Shown: positions 1 through 6,773 of the stretch, piece by piece
Numbering within the stretch: the stretch's first letter is position 1
Layout: each line of letters opens with the position of its first letter
Assembly: GCA_027017505.1 (NCBI GenBank)
Contig: JALUQR010000075.1
Location: forward strand, 1-13,782
Reading direction: 5' to 3'
Origin: a bacterium
GTDB lineage: Bacteria > Desulfobacterota > GWC2-55-46 > DRQE01
Length of the DNA stretch: 13,782 nt
Notes under the pieces: generated by a model
The model's database searches: none
Told to the model about the DNA's origin: nothing
What the model saw: the letters and a program-made list of their open reading frames with translations, nothing else
Made by a program: the position numbers and the translations under genes

Positions 1-2
1 CA

Positions 3-152
3 TTCGAGAAACACTACATACTCAACATGCTCAAAAGAACCAACTGGAACTGCATGCAGGCAGCAAACCTCATGAAGATACACAGAAACACCCTCCTTTA
101 CAAGATGAAGGAGCTCGGCATAAAGAAGGGTATATCCCGCCACAGATACTGA
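3..152 (+). CDS. C-terminus of sigma-54-type (NtrC family) response regulator, Fis-type HTH
   Basis: This is the last 49 codons of a gene that starts left of the window. The translated tail begins FEKHYILNMLKRTNWN and continues with a QAANLM...HRNTLLYKMKELGI segment. This is the Fis-family helix-turn-helix (HTH_8) that closes NtrC-type sigma-54 activators; the AA-L-hydrophobic-x-R-x-TL-xx-K-h-x-x-x-GI pattern is the recognition region. Such proteins bind upstream activating sites and open sigma-54 promoters through a central AAA+ domain, which would lie outside the window along with any receiver domain. The TGA stop is at 150-152, and a 100-bp AT-rich gap separates it from yebC, so it is probably the end of a separate two-component operon. 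The exact subfamily and the signal it senses cannot be told from this fragment. Confidence 0.85.
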   Translation, partial: FEKHYILNMLKRTNWNCMQAANLMKIHRNTLLYKMKELGIKKGISRHRY

Positions 153-174
153 AAACAGGCCCTCCTTTAAAGGT

Positions 175-226
175 TTGCAAAATACATGTTTTTGTGGTAA
201 AAAACAGTTATAAAAATTCTGTTTTT
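175..226 (+). promoter_or_regulatory. AT-rich gap before yebC: weak promoter-like boxes and AT-only hairpin
   Basis: This is the only substantial non-coding gap before the long gene array. TTGCAA (175-180) and TAAAAA (198-203) are 17 bp apart, a legal spacing for a sigma-70 promoter, though the -10 box is poor. An inverted repeat, AAAAACAG (200-207) and CTGTTTTT (219-226) around an 11-nt loop, ends in a T run and could be a weak terminator for the upstream regulator gene. A 10-bp palindrome CCTTTAAAGG lies just upstream. Position between two transcription units is the main argument; the boxes alone are not convincing. Confidence 0.25.
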
Positions 227-253
227 CCTGTCCATCTGCGGGGAGGTGCACTG

Positions 254-1006
254 TTGGCAGGTCATTCGAAGTGGGCTAACATAAAGCACAAAAAACAGAG
301 GGCAGATGCCAGAAGGGGTAAACTCTTTTCAAAGCTTTCCAAGGAAATAATGGTTGCAGCAAAGCTTGGCGGTGGAGACCCCGATACAAACCCCAGGCTC
401 AGGACAGCCATAGAGAGGGCAAAGAGCGAGAACCTTCCCAGCGAGAACATAGAAAGGGCAATAAAGAGGGGCACGGGAGAGCTCGAGGGTGTGAGCTACG
501 AGGAGGGCATCTACGAGGGCTATGCCCCGGGTGGTGTTGCAGTGCTTGTGCGATACCTCACGGACAACCGCAACAGGACCCTCTCAGAGGTAAGGCATGT
601 GTTCTCAAAGTGTGGCGGAAGAATGGGAGAAAGTGGCTCTGTAAGCTGGCTGTTTGAAAAGAAGGGCTTTTTCACCTTTCCCGTAGATGAGGTGGATGAG
701 GACACCCTCATGGAGGTCTCCATAGATGCAGGTGCAGAGGATGTAAAGAAGAACGATGATGACGGCGTGTTTGAGGTATACACAGCCCCTGAGGACTTTG
801 CCAGTGTAAAGAGGGCATTCGATGAGAAGGGGTTAAGGTACACCGTTGCAGAGGTCAGCATGATACCCAGAAACACCGTTCATGTGGAGGGGGATACCGC
901 AAGAAAGGTCATACGCCTTGTGGAGGAGCTCGAGGAGCTGGACGATGTGCAGGAGGTGTACGCAAACTTTGATATGCCAACAGAAGAGATGGAAAGAGTA
1001 GCATAA
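254..1006 (+). CDS. yebC: YebC/PmpR family protein (TACO1-type)
   Basis: Family members are cytoplasmic; they have been described as DNA-binding regulators and, for YebC/TACO1, as factors that help ribosomes through difficult (proline-rich) sequences. The protein opens with the hallmark AGHSKWANIKHKKQ and continues through RADARRGKLFSKL, GGDPDTNPRLR and the GVAVLVRYLTDNRNRT region, typical of all three YebC domains. The start is taken as TTG at 254, because the conserved Gly-His-Ser-Lys begins two codons later and GGGAGGTG (241-248) sits just upstream. An ATG at 194 in the same frame would add 20 residues with no family match. The resulting 250 residues fit the usual length. It heads the block and is followed 11 bp later by ruvC, a neighbour order common in bacteria. 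Family assignment is secure; which molecular role applies here is not visible. Confidence 0.96.
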   Translation: MAGHSKWANIKHKKQRADARRGKLFSKLSKEIMVAAKLGGGDPDTNPRLRTAIERAKSENLPSENIERAIKRGTGELEGVSYEEGIYEGYAPGGVAVLVRYLTDNRNRTLSEVRHVFSKCGGRMGESGSVSWLFEKKGFFTFPVDEVDEDTLMEVSIDAGAEDVKKNDDDGVFEVYTAPEDFASVKRAFDEKGLRYTVAEVSMIPRNTVHVEGDTARKVIRLVEELEELDDVQEVYANFDMPTEEMERVA

Positions 1007-1017
1007 GGAAGGTTTCT

Positions 1018-1536
1018 GTGATTAGGGTTCTCGGAATAGACCCTGGCACAAGGGTTACAGGCTACGGTGTGGTGGACTACAGGGACAGGGGGTTGAGCTA
1101 TGTGTGCGGTGGGCTGATAAGGCCCCCGCAGAAAAGGGTCCTCTCTAAAAGGCTCTACATCCTTTCGGAAGAACTCTCTAATATAATAGAAGAGTACAGA
1201 CCCACCTGTATGGCGGTGGAGGGTCTATACCTTGCCCTTAATGCCAGAAGTGCCATGATGCTGGGACACGCAAGGGGTGTGGTGCTCATGAATGCGGGAA
1301 GGTTCGGGCTTGAGGTGTTCGAGTACAGCCCGTCCACAGTAAAGCAGAGTATCACAGGCTATGGCAGGGCACCTAAGGAGCAGGTGCGGGGTATGGTAAA
1401 AAGACTTCTCAAAAGCGATGTCATTGATGGACTCGATGTAACAGATGCCCTTGCGGTTGCCATATGCCACATACACCACCTGACATATTCGGGGAAGCCC
1501 AGACCCGCTTCCCCTGGTAGCAGTTTTCCACTATGA
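1018..1536 (+). CDS. ruvC: Crossover junction endodeoxyribonuclease RuvC
   Basis: RuvC is the Holliday-junction resolvase: a dimer that nicks two opposed strands of the four-way junction after RuvAB branch migration, ending homologous recombination. The 172-residue length is usual. The four RNase H-fold metal ligands are visible: Asp8 in GIDPGT, Glu68 in AVEGLY, and Asp140 and Asp143 in GLDVTDALAVAICH. The conserved LNARSAMMLGHARGV helix and a YSPSTVKQSITGYGRA loop are also present. The start is GTG at 1018, with AAGGAAGG (1005-1012) as ribosome binding site, which overlaps the yebC stop. The TGA stop overlaps the ruvA ATG in an ATGA quartet, so translation of ruvC and ruvA is probably coupled. 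The last 15 or so residues are Pro/Ser-rich and likely disordered. Confidence 0.97.
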   Translation: MIRVLGIDPGTRVTGYGVVDYRDRGLSYVCGGLIRPPQKRVLSKRLYILSEELSNIIEEYRPTCMAVEGLYLALNARSAMMLGHARGVVLMNAGRFGLEVFEYSPSTVKQSITGYGRAPKEQVRGMVKRLLKSDVIDGLDVTDALAVAICHIHHLTYSGKPRPASPGSSFPL

Positions 1537-2117
1537 TAGCCCTCTTGCACGGCAGACTTGTGAGCAAAACGCCTGACTCTGTTATAGTGGATGTCGGAGG
1601 GGTTGGTTACGAGGTGTTCATACCACTTTCCACCTACTACGGGCTTCCAAAGGAAAGTGGCAGGGTGAGTTTCCACACCATAACGGTCATAAGGGACGAT
1701 ACCATAGAGCTTTACGGGTTCCTCACCCCAGAGGAGAAAAGGCTCTTCAGGCTTCTCATCTCCGTTACAGGGGTGGGCCCAAAGCTTGCAAGGAATATCC
1801 TGTCAGGTGTGTCAATAGAGAAGCTCACAGAGTCCATAAGGAGCGAGGATGTTTCAGCCCTTAAAAGGCTTCCAGGTGTTGGTAAAAAGACAGCACAGAG
1901 GGTCATAGTGGAGCTAAAGGATAAGCTCAGGGATGCACGGGAGAGAAAAAAGGAGAGGGTTGAAAGAGGTGTCAGGGACGATGTGGTATCAGCCCTCAGA
2001 AACCTGGGCTACAGGCTGAAGGAGGCAGAGGAGGCGGTGGAAGAGGCAACAGCGGTGGTCCCGCAGAGAGACTTCAAGGCACTTCTTAAAGAGGCCTTGA
2101 GGAGACTTTCAGAATAA
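1533..2117 (+). CDS. ruvA: Holliday junction DNA helicase subunit RuvA
   Basis: RuvA is the junction-recognition subunit: its tetramer holds the Holliday junction in a square-planar form and loads RuvB rings. The 194 residues show all three domains. An N-terminal OB fold begins MIALLHGRLV and includes VDVGGVGYEV. Two helix-hairpin-helix motifs follow, around VTGVGPKLARNIL (78-90) and LPGVGKKTAQRVI (113-125), which bind DNA backbone. After a charged linker (132-148) comes domain III (about 149-194, DVVSALRNLGYRLKEAEEAV), which contacts RuvB. The ATG overlaps the ruvC stop by 4 nt and ruvB starts 12 bp after the end, giving the standard ruvCAB order. Nothing is missing or unusual. Confidence 0.97.
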   Translation: MIALLHGRLVSKTPDSVIVDVGGVGYEVFIPLSTYYGLPKESGRVSFHTITVIRDDTIELYGFLTPEEKRLFRLLISVTGVGPKLARNILSGVSIEKLTESIRSEDVSALKRLPGVGKKTAQRVIVELKDKLRDARERKKERVERGVRDDVVSALRNLGYRLKEAEEAVEEATAVVPQRDFKALLKEALRRLSE

Positions 2118-2129
2118 AGGAACCCTTTC

Positions 2130-3164
2130 ATGGAAGACAGACAGAGAGAGTCCACACCACTTAGACTTGCAGATGAGGAGAGCTTTGAGGCAGGGCTCAG
2201 GCCGAAGAGGCTCTCAGAGTACATAGGTCAGGAGCGAATCAAGGAAAACCTCAGGGTGTTCATAGAGGCGGCAAGGGCAAGGGGTGAACCCCTTGACCAT
2301 GTGCTCTTCCACGGCCCACCAGGGCTTGGCAAGACCACCCTTGCACATATAATATCACATGAGCTGGGCACAAACATTCGCATAACATCAGGGCCTGCCA
2401 TAGAACGGGCAGGAGACCTTGCAGCAATACTTACAAACCTTGAGGACAGGGATGTGCTCTTTATAGACGAGATACACAGACTGCCAAACCCCGTGGAAGA
2501 ACTGCTCTATCCTGCCATGGAGGACTACGAGATAGACATAATGATAGGCCAGGGCCCATCTGCAAGGTCTGTAAGGCTTGAGCTTGCAAGGTTCACACTC
2601 ATAGGGGCAACAACAAGGGCAGGGCTTCTTACATCTCCGCTGAGGGATAGGTTCGGGGTCATAATGAGGCTTGAGTTCTACACCCATGAGGAGCTTAAAA
2701 AGATAGTTATCCGTTCCGCAAACATACTGGGTATAAGGATAACAGAGGACGGTGCAGAGGAGATAGCCCGCAGGTCAAGAAGAACACCAAGGATTGCAAA
2801 CAGGCTTCTTAAAAGGGTGAGGGATTATGCAGAGGTAAGGTCTGACGGTGTTATAACAGAAGAGGTGGCAAGGATGGCTCTGGGAATGCTCGATATAGAC
2901 GAGCGCGGGTTTGACAGGATGGACCGCACCATACTCTCCACCATAATAGAGAAGTTTGGCGGAGGCCCTGTTGGCATAGACTCCCTTGCAACAGCCCTTC
3001 ACGAAGACAAGGACGCCATTGAGGACCTCTATGAGCCCTACCTCATACAGGAGGGCTTCCTTAAAAGAACACCCCGTGGAAGGGTGGCAACAAGGCTTGC
3101 ATACCAGCACATGGGTGTGGAATACAAAGGGAATGAGGATGACACACAGCGTAGACTCTTCTGA
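2130..3164 (+). CDS. ruvB: Holliday junction DNA helicase motor subunit RuvB
   Basis: RuvB is the AAA+ ATPase that, as hexameric rings on both sides of the RuvA-bound junction, pumps DNA to drive branch migration. The 344-residue length is normal. Visible motifs: Walker A GPPGLGKTT (62-70), Walker B VLFIDEIHRL (109-118), sensor I GATTRAG (159-165), arginine-finger region LRDRFG (171-176) and sensor II SRRTPRIANRLLKRVRDYA. A C-terminal winged helix with GGGPVGIDSLA and LIQEGFLKRTPRGRVAT follows; it binds DNA. The N-terminal RPKRLSEYIGQ is also characteristic. The start ATG is preceded by AAGGAA. The 3' end overlaps the start of the next gene (queH) by 26 bp in another frame. Confidence 0.98.
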   Translation: MEDRQRESTPLRLADEESFEAGLRPKRLSEYIGQERIKENLRVFIEAARARGEPLDHVLFHGPPGLGKTTLAHIISHELGTNIRITSGPAIERAGDLAAILTNLEDRDVLFIDEIHRLPNPVEELLYPAMEDYEIDIMIGQGPSARSVRLELARFTLIGATTRAGLLTSPLRDRFGVIMRLEFYTHEELKKIVIRSANILGIRITEDGAEEIARRSRRTPRIANRLLKRVRDYAEVRSDGVITEEVARMALGMLDIDERGFDRMDRTILSTIIEKFGGGPVGIDSLATALHEDKDAIEDLYEPYLIQEGFLKRTPRGRVATRLAYQHMGVEYKGNEDDTQRRLF

Positions 3165-3699
3165 GCGGAAAAGAATACTCGTTCACATGTGCTGTGGGCC
3201 CTGCTCCATATATCCGATAAAGAGAATCCTGGAGGAGAGCTTCCATGTGGTGGGCTTCTTCTACAACCCGAACATACATCCTGAAGAGGAGTTCCGCAGA
3301 AGACTCGATGCGGTAAAAAGGCTTTCAGAGCTCATGGAGCTTGAGGTCATACTCTTTGAGGACTACGAGCCACAGCCATTCTTCCAGGGAGTAAATGAGG
3401 GAGAGGATAAAGGCCTAAGATGCATGCACTGCTATACCATAAGGCTTGAGAAGACCGCAGAGATGGCAAAAGAACTCGGGTTTGATGGGTTTTCATCCTC
3501 GCTTCTTTACAGTAAATATCAATCACACGAGCTTATCCGTGAGATAGGCTTAAGAGTTGCGGAACGCTACCACATACCCTTCCACTACGAGGACTTCAGA
3601 ACAGGCTGGCGGAAGGGTATAGAGGAGTCCCGCAGGCTCTCCCTTTACAGGCAGAAGTACTGTGGCTGTATATTCAGCAAAATCGAAAGGGGGCTTTAG
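3139..3699 (+). CDS. queH: Epoxyqueuosine reductase QueH
   Basis: QueH performs the last step of queuosine biosynthesis, reducing epoxyqueuosine to queuosine in the anticodon of GU(N) tRNAs. It is unrelated to the cobalamin-dependent QueG. With the chosen start the protein has 186 residues. It carries the family signature: HMCCGPC (Cys18, Cys19, Cys22), FYNPNIHPEEEFRRRL, then CMHCYTIRLEKTA (Cys95, Cys98), a DGFSSSLLYSKYQSHE block, and YCGCIF (Cys175, Cys177) near the C-terminus. The cysteines bind the [4Fe-4S] cluster and a neighbouring metal site. Two start codons, ATG at 3133 and 3139, lie inside ruvB; AAAGGG (3126-3131) favours 3139. The overlap with ruvB implies coupled expression. In many bacteria ruvAB is followed by the queuosine genes queA-tgt, so the position agrees with the function. 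Confidence 0.93.
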   Translation: MTHSVDSSERKRILVHMCCGPCSIYPIKRILEESFHVVGFFYNPNIHPEEEFRRRLDAVKRLSELMELEVILFEDYEPQPFFQGVNEGEDKGLRCMHCYTIRLEKTAEMAKELGFDGFSSSLLYSKYQSHELIREIGLRVAERYHIPFHYEDFRTGWRKGIEESRRLSLYRQKYCGCIFSKIERGL

Positions 3700-3707
3700 C
3701 CACCGCC

Positions 3708-4913
3708 ATGGATAGCTTCAACCTTGAACTTGTAAAGGCCACACCAACGCACCTTAAAGAGGTGGAGATTGTGGAAAGAAAGGGTGTGGGACATCCTGAC
3801 TACATATGCGATGCGGTAATGGAGAGCATCTCCGTTGCCCTGAGCAGGGTATACATAAAGGAGTTTGGCGATGTGCTCCATCACAACATAGACAAGGGGC
3901 TTCTTGTTGCAGGTGAGGTTGAAAAGGACTTTGGAAGGGGCAGGGTTATCACCCCAATGGAGCTTATCATAGGTGACAGGGCCACATTCAGCGTGGGAAG
4001 AAAAAAGATAGATGTGGAGGCCATTGCAAGGGAATGTGTGGAAAGATGGTTCAGGGATAACCTTAAAAGGGTGGACCCCAGAAGGGATGTAAGGGTAAGG
4101 GTTGTGCTCAAGCCCGGCTCTGTGGAACTGCAGGAGATATTCAGGGAAAAGACAGCCATAAAGGCTTCGAACGATACATCCGCTGTGGTGGGCTACGCAC
4201 CGCTTACGCCAGCGGAAAAAGCGGTCTACGAGTGCGAGAGGTTTCTCAACAGCACAGCCTTCAAGACAAACTTTCCTGAAACAGGCGAGGATGTAAAGGT
4301 CATGGGCTTCAGATATCGTGATGAACTCAACCTTACCGTTGCAATGCCGTTTATAGCAGAGCTTGTAAGGTCAGAGAAGGAATATTTTGCAAAGAAAAAG
4401 GAGGTGCTTGCATCCCTTAAGAGGTTTGCACAGGGCCTGCCCTTCAAGCGTGTCAACATAGAGTTCAACACCCTTGACAGACCGGGAAGGGGTGTAAGCG
4501 GGGTTTACCTTACGGTGCTCGGCACATCCGCAGAGAGTGCGGATTCAGGCCAGGTGGGCAGGGGCAACAGGGTCAACGGGGTGATATCCCTTAACAGGCC
4601 ATCGGGCTCAGAGGCTGCTGCAGGGAAAAACCCCGTAAGCCATGTGGGAAAGATATACAGCATACTTTCGCACCTTATGGCAAAGGAGATATACGAAAGG
4701 GTGGATGGCATCGCAGAGGTTTATGTGTGGCTTTTAAGCGAGATAGGGCTTCCCATAAACAGACCAAAGAGTGTGTCCGTGCAAATCATACCAGAGGATA
4801 CACTCCATCACGGAAGGGTAAGAAAGGATGTTCTCGGTATAATAAGTGAGTTTCTCTCGGGCATAGAGCACTTTACAGGAGAGCTTGCAAGAGGCGAGCA
4901 TCCAATATGCTAA
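3708..4913 (+). CDS. mat: Archaeal-type S-adenosylmethionine synthetase (methionine adenosyltransferase)
   Basis: This enzyme makes S-adenosylmethionine from methionine and ATP. It belongs to the archaeal AdoMet synthase family, not to bacterial MetK. The 401-residue length fits. Diagnostic blocks: VERKGVGHPDYICD (GHPD at 28-31), VLHHNIDKG, SNDTSAVVGYAPLTPAE, ERFLNS, GEDVKVMGFR, LTVLGTSAES (about 270-277), GQVGRGNRVNGVI, SEAAAGKNPVSHVGKIYSIL and LLSEIGLPINRPK. These line up block by block with archaeal enzymes as I recall them, for example from Methanocaldococcus. Such genes occur in a minority of bacteria, presumably by ancient transfer. It starts 8 bp after queH; a purine-rich AAAGGGGG at 3686-3693 is rather far (14 nt) for a ribosome binding site, so coupling to queH is possible. 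The downstream radical SAM protein uses SAM. Confidence 0.95.
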   Translation: MDSFNLELVKATPTHLKEVEIVERKGVGHPDYICDAVMESISVALSRVYIKEFGDVLHHNIDKGLLVAGEVEKDFGRGRVITPMELIIGDRATFSVGRKKIDVEAIARECVERWFRDNLKRVDPRRDVRVRVVLKPGSVELQEIFREKTAIKASNDTSAVVGYAPLTPAEKAVYECERFLNSTAFKTNFPETGEDVKVMGFRYRDELNLTVAMPFIAELVRSEKEYFAKKKEVLASLKRFAQGLPFKRVNIEFNTLDRPGRGVSGVYLTVLGTSAESADSGQVGRGNRVNGVISLNRPSGSEAAAGKNPVSHVGKIYSILSHLMAKEIYERVDGIAEVYVWLLSEIGLPINRPKSVSVQIIPEDTLHHGRVRKDVLGIISEFLSGIEHFTGELARGEHPIC

Positions 4914-4942
4914 AAATCAGGAGTTTGGAGGTACCTGACAAG

Positions 4943-5302
4943 ATGAACAGAGAAAGGAAGGAAAGGTTAAGGAAAAACCTTCTGGAGCTTAAGCGAAAGC
5001 TCTGGGCAGAGCTCAGAGAGGAGTATTTCAAAAAACTCGGCGAGGAATACAGCGAGCAGTTTCACATCCCACAGGATACAGAAGACCTCTCTCTTTTAGA
5101 CCTCATAGAAGATACAGGGCTTACCATAGCAGACATACACAGAGAAAGGCTCACCCAGCTTGAAGAGGCACTGCGCAAACTCGAAGAGGGCACCTACGGG
5201 GTATGCGATGAATGTGGCAGAGAGATAGACGAGGAAAGACTCAGGGTAATGCCCCTTGCAACCCTCTGTGTGGAGTGTCAGCGTAAGAGGGAGTCCTCCT
5301 GA
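4943..5302 (+). CDS. DksA/TraR-family zinc-finger regulator
   Basis: DksA/TraR proteins enter the secondary channel of RNA polymerase and change promoter output, often together with (p)ppGpp. The 119 residues show a long charged coiled coil (about 1-80) followed by a C4 zinc finger: Cys88-x2-Cys91-x17-Cys109-x2-Cys112, with the family context YGVCDECGREIDEERL and RVMPLATLCVECQ. At the predicted coiled-coil tip, Asp45-x2-Asp48-x-Ser50 resembles the DxxDxA motif of true DksA, with Ser for Ala. The start is taken as ATG at 4943 because GGAGGT (4927-4932) lies 10 nt upstream. An ATG at 4907, overlapping the end of the previous gene, would add 12 residues and has no good binding site. Whether it is a functional DksA or a shorter TraR/YocK-like member is not resolved. 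Confidence 0.88.
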   Translation: MNRERKERLRKNLLELKRKLWAELREEYFKKLGEEYSEQFHIPQDTEDLSLLDLIEDTGLTIADIHRERLTQLEEALRKLEEGTYGVCDECGREIDEERLRVMPLATLCVECQRKRESS

Positions 5303-5307
5303 AACAC

Positions 5308-5351
5308 CCTGTTTCCTGAAAAGAGTGAGCTATAATTATACTCAAGAGGTG
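5308..5351 (+). promoter_or_regulatory. Possible internal promoter before the radical SAM gene
   Basis: A perfect TATAAT -10 box lies at 5331-5336 in the 57-bp gap after the dksA-like gene. The matching -35 position (5308-5313, CCTGTT) is poor, so activity would be weak or need an activator. A small inverted repeat GAAAC/GTTTC (5301-5315) overlaps the -35 side. A strong ribosome binding site, AGAGGTGA (5345-5352), follows directly, leaving a very short leader. Confidence 0.3.
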
Positions 5352-5359
5352 AGGCCAAT

Positions 5360-6274
5360 ATGTCTTCGTTTACGCCCGGATACATAAGGCTCTACGAGGA
5401 AGGGATACTTAAGGAACGCATAGACAGGCTCAACGAGATGCTCAAAAGCTGTACGGTGTGTCCCTGGAAGTGCAGGGTTGATAGAACCGCTGGCAAGATA
5501 GGCAGGTGCAGGGTTGGTGCCCTGCCCAGGGTCGCAAGCCATCATCCCCACTTCGGCGAGGAACCACCACTTGTTGGAACAGGTGGAAGCGGGACCATAT
5601 TCCTTGCATTCTGTAACATGCGGTGTATATTCTGCCAGAACTATGATATAAGCCATATGGGCACGGGCAGGGAGGTCTCCATAGAGGAGCTATCGCAGAT
5701 GATGATTGAGCTTAAGTCCGCAGGGTGTCACAACATAAACTTCGTAACGCCAACACATCAGATACCACAGATAGTGTCCGCACTGCCAGATGCCATAAAC
5801 AGGGGGCTTGACCTTCCACTGGTGTACAACTGTGGTGGATACGAGTCAGTGGAAACCCTCAGACTCCTTGAGGGTATATTTGACATATACATGCCAGACA
5901 TAAAGTACGGCGATAACACCATGGCAAGGAAGTACTCGGGGGTACCCAACTACTGGGATGTGGTAAGAGAGGCTGTAAAGGAGATGCACCGCCAGGTGGG
6001 AGACCTTGTTGTGGACGAATACGGCATAGCCCAGTGCGGGCTCATAATAAGACATCTGGTGCTTCCCGAAGGTATTGCGGGCACACCAGCGGTGATGCAC
6101 TTTATAGCAACAGAGGTCTCAAAGAACTCCTATGTGAACATAATGGACCAGTACTACCCGTGCTACAAGGCAGAGCCACCGCTTCACAGAAGGATAACAG
6201 AGGAGGAGTTCAGAGAGGCACTTGAGACCGCACGCGATATGGGGCTTACAAGACTCTGTGGTATAACAGAATAG
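5360..6274 (+). CDS. Radical SAM protein, PflX / pyruvate-formate-lyase-activase-like (COG1313 type)
   Basis: A 304-residue radical SAM enzyme. The cluster motif is C85-N-M-R-C89-I-F-C92 (CxxxCxxC), which binds the [4Fe-4S] cluster used to cleave SAM into a 5'-deoxyadenosyl radical. An N-terminal region, CTVCPWKCRVDRTAGKIGRC (Cys31, 34, 38, 50), precedes it and is typical of the PflX-like branch; it may bind a second metal. Further family blocks are HHPHFGEEPPLVGTGGSGTI, INFVTPTHQIPQI, VYNCGGYES, MPDIKYGDN, RHLVLP and YVNIMDQYYPCY. The general activase role, making a glycyl radical on a partner, is known for related proteins, but no glycyl-radical enzyme lies nearby and the substrate of this family is not settled. 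Start ATG has a strong ribosome binding site. It sits close to the SAM synthetase gene, which fits its cofactor need. Confidence 0.9.
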   Translation: MSSFTPGYIRLYEEGILKERIDRLNEMLKSCTVCPWKCRVDRTAGKIGRCRVGALPRVASHHPHFGEEPPLVGTGGSGTIFLAFCNMRCIFCQNYDISHMGTGREVSIEELSQMMIELKSAGCHNINFVTPTHQIPQIVSALPDAINRGLDLPLVYNCGGYESVETLRLLEGIFDIYMPDIKYGDNTMARKYSGVPNYWDVVREAVKEMHRQVGDLVVDEYGIAQCGLIIRHLVLPEGIAGTPAVMHFIATEVSKNSYVNIMDQYYPCYKAEPPLHRRITEEEFREALETARDMGLTRLCGITE

Positions 6275-6289
6275 GGACAGGTCTGCACG

Positions 6290-6757
6290 GTGGAAAAGGC
6301 AGAAAAACAGATATCAGCAGGCGGGGTGGTGGTAAGGAGAACATCCGGGGGCTGGCAGGTGGTACTGATAGAGGTAAGGGGTAAGAGTGGCAGGATAAGG
6401 TGGACACTTCCAAAGGGACTTGTGGAAAAGGGAGAAAACATAGCCCACACCGCTCACCGCGAGGTGAAGGAAGAAACAGGGGTGGACGGAAGGATTATAG
6501 AAAAGATAGACTCAATACACTACTTCTACGCATTCAGAGAGGGCGACACACTTAAGAGATACTTCAAAATAGTGTACTTCTTCCTCATGGAGTACACAGG
6601 CGGAGACACAAAAGACCACGACACAGAGGTGCTCTCTGCACGGTGGTTTCCAGTGGATGACGCAATCAAGATGGTCTCATTCGAGGATGAACAGCAGATA
6701 CTCAGAAAGGCAAAACAGATACTCATAAAGAGAGGAATGTGGCAGGAAAAACACTGA
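6290..6757 (+). CDS. Nudix hydrolase
   Basis: Nudix hydrolases cleave nucleoside diphosphates linked to another group, such as Ap4A, ADP-ribose or oxidised dNTPs. The 155 residues start SAGGVVVRR (9-17), a typical first Nudix strand. A complete Nudix box spans 43-65: Gly43, Glu49, Arg57-Glu58, Glu61-Glu62, Gly64. The preceding RWTLPKG is the usual lead-in. The sequence resembles the Ap4A/MutT-like group with SIHYFYAFREGDTLKRYFKIVYFF and a C-terminal LSARWFPVDDAIKMVSFEDE block; substrate cannot be named from sequence. The start is GTG at 6290 with GGGACAGG just upstream (near 6274); the first SAGG residues begin eight codons in. It lies 15 bp after the radical SAM gene and 16 bp before purL, so probably is co-transcribed. 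Confidence 0.92.
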   Translation: MEKAEKQISAGGVVVRRTSGGWQVVLIEVRGKSGRIRWTLPKGLVEKGENIAHTAHREVKEETGVDGRIIEKIDSIHYFYAFREGDTLKRYFKIVYFFLMEYTGGDTKDHDTEVLSARWFPVDDAIKMVSFEDEQQILRKAKQILIKRGMWQEKH

Positions 6758-6773
6758 AAGAGGGTTTACAACC

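Noticed and set aside
194..253. 20-residue N-terminal extension of YebC from ATG 194
   Set aside because: The added residues are unlike the family, lie over the AT-rich hairpin and have no ribosome binding site; TTG 254 has a good one and gives the conserved N-terminus.
5301..5315. GAAAC/GTTTC inverted repeat after the dksA-like gene as a terminator
   Set aside because: Only five pairs and no T run; it cannot be called a terminator.
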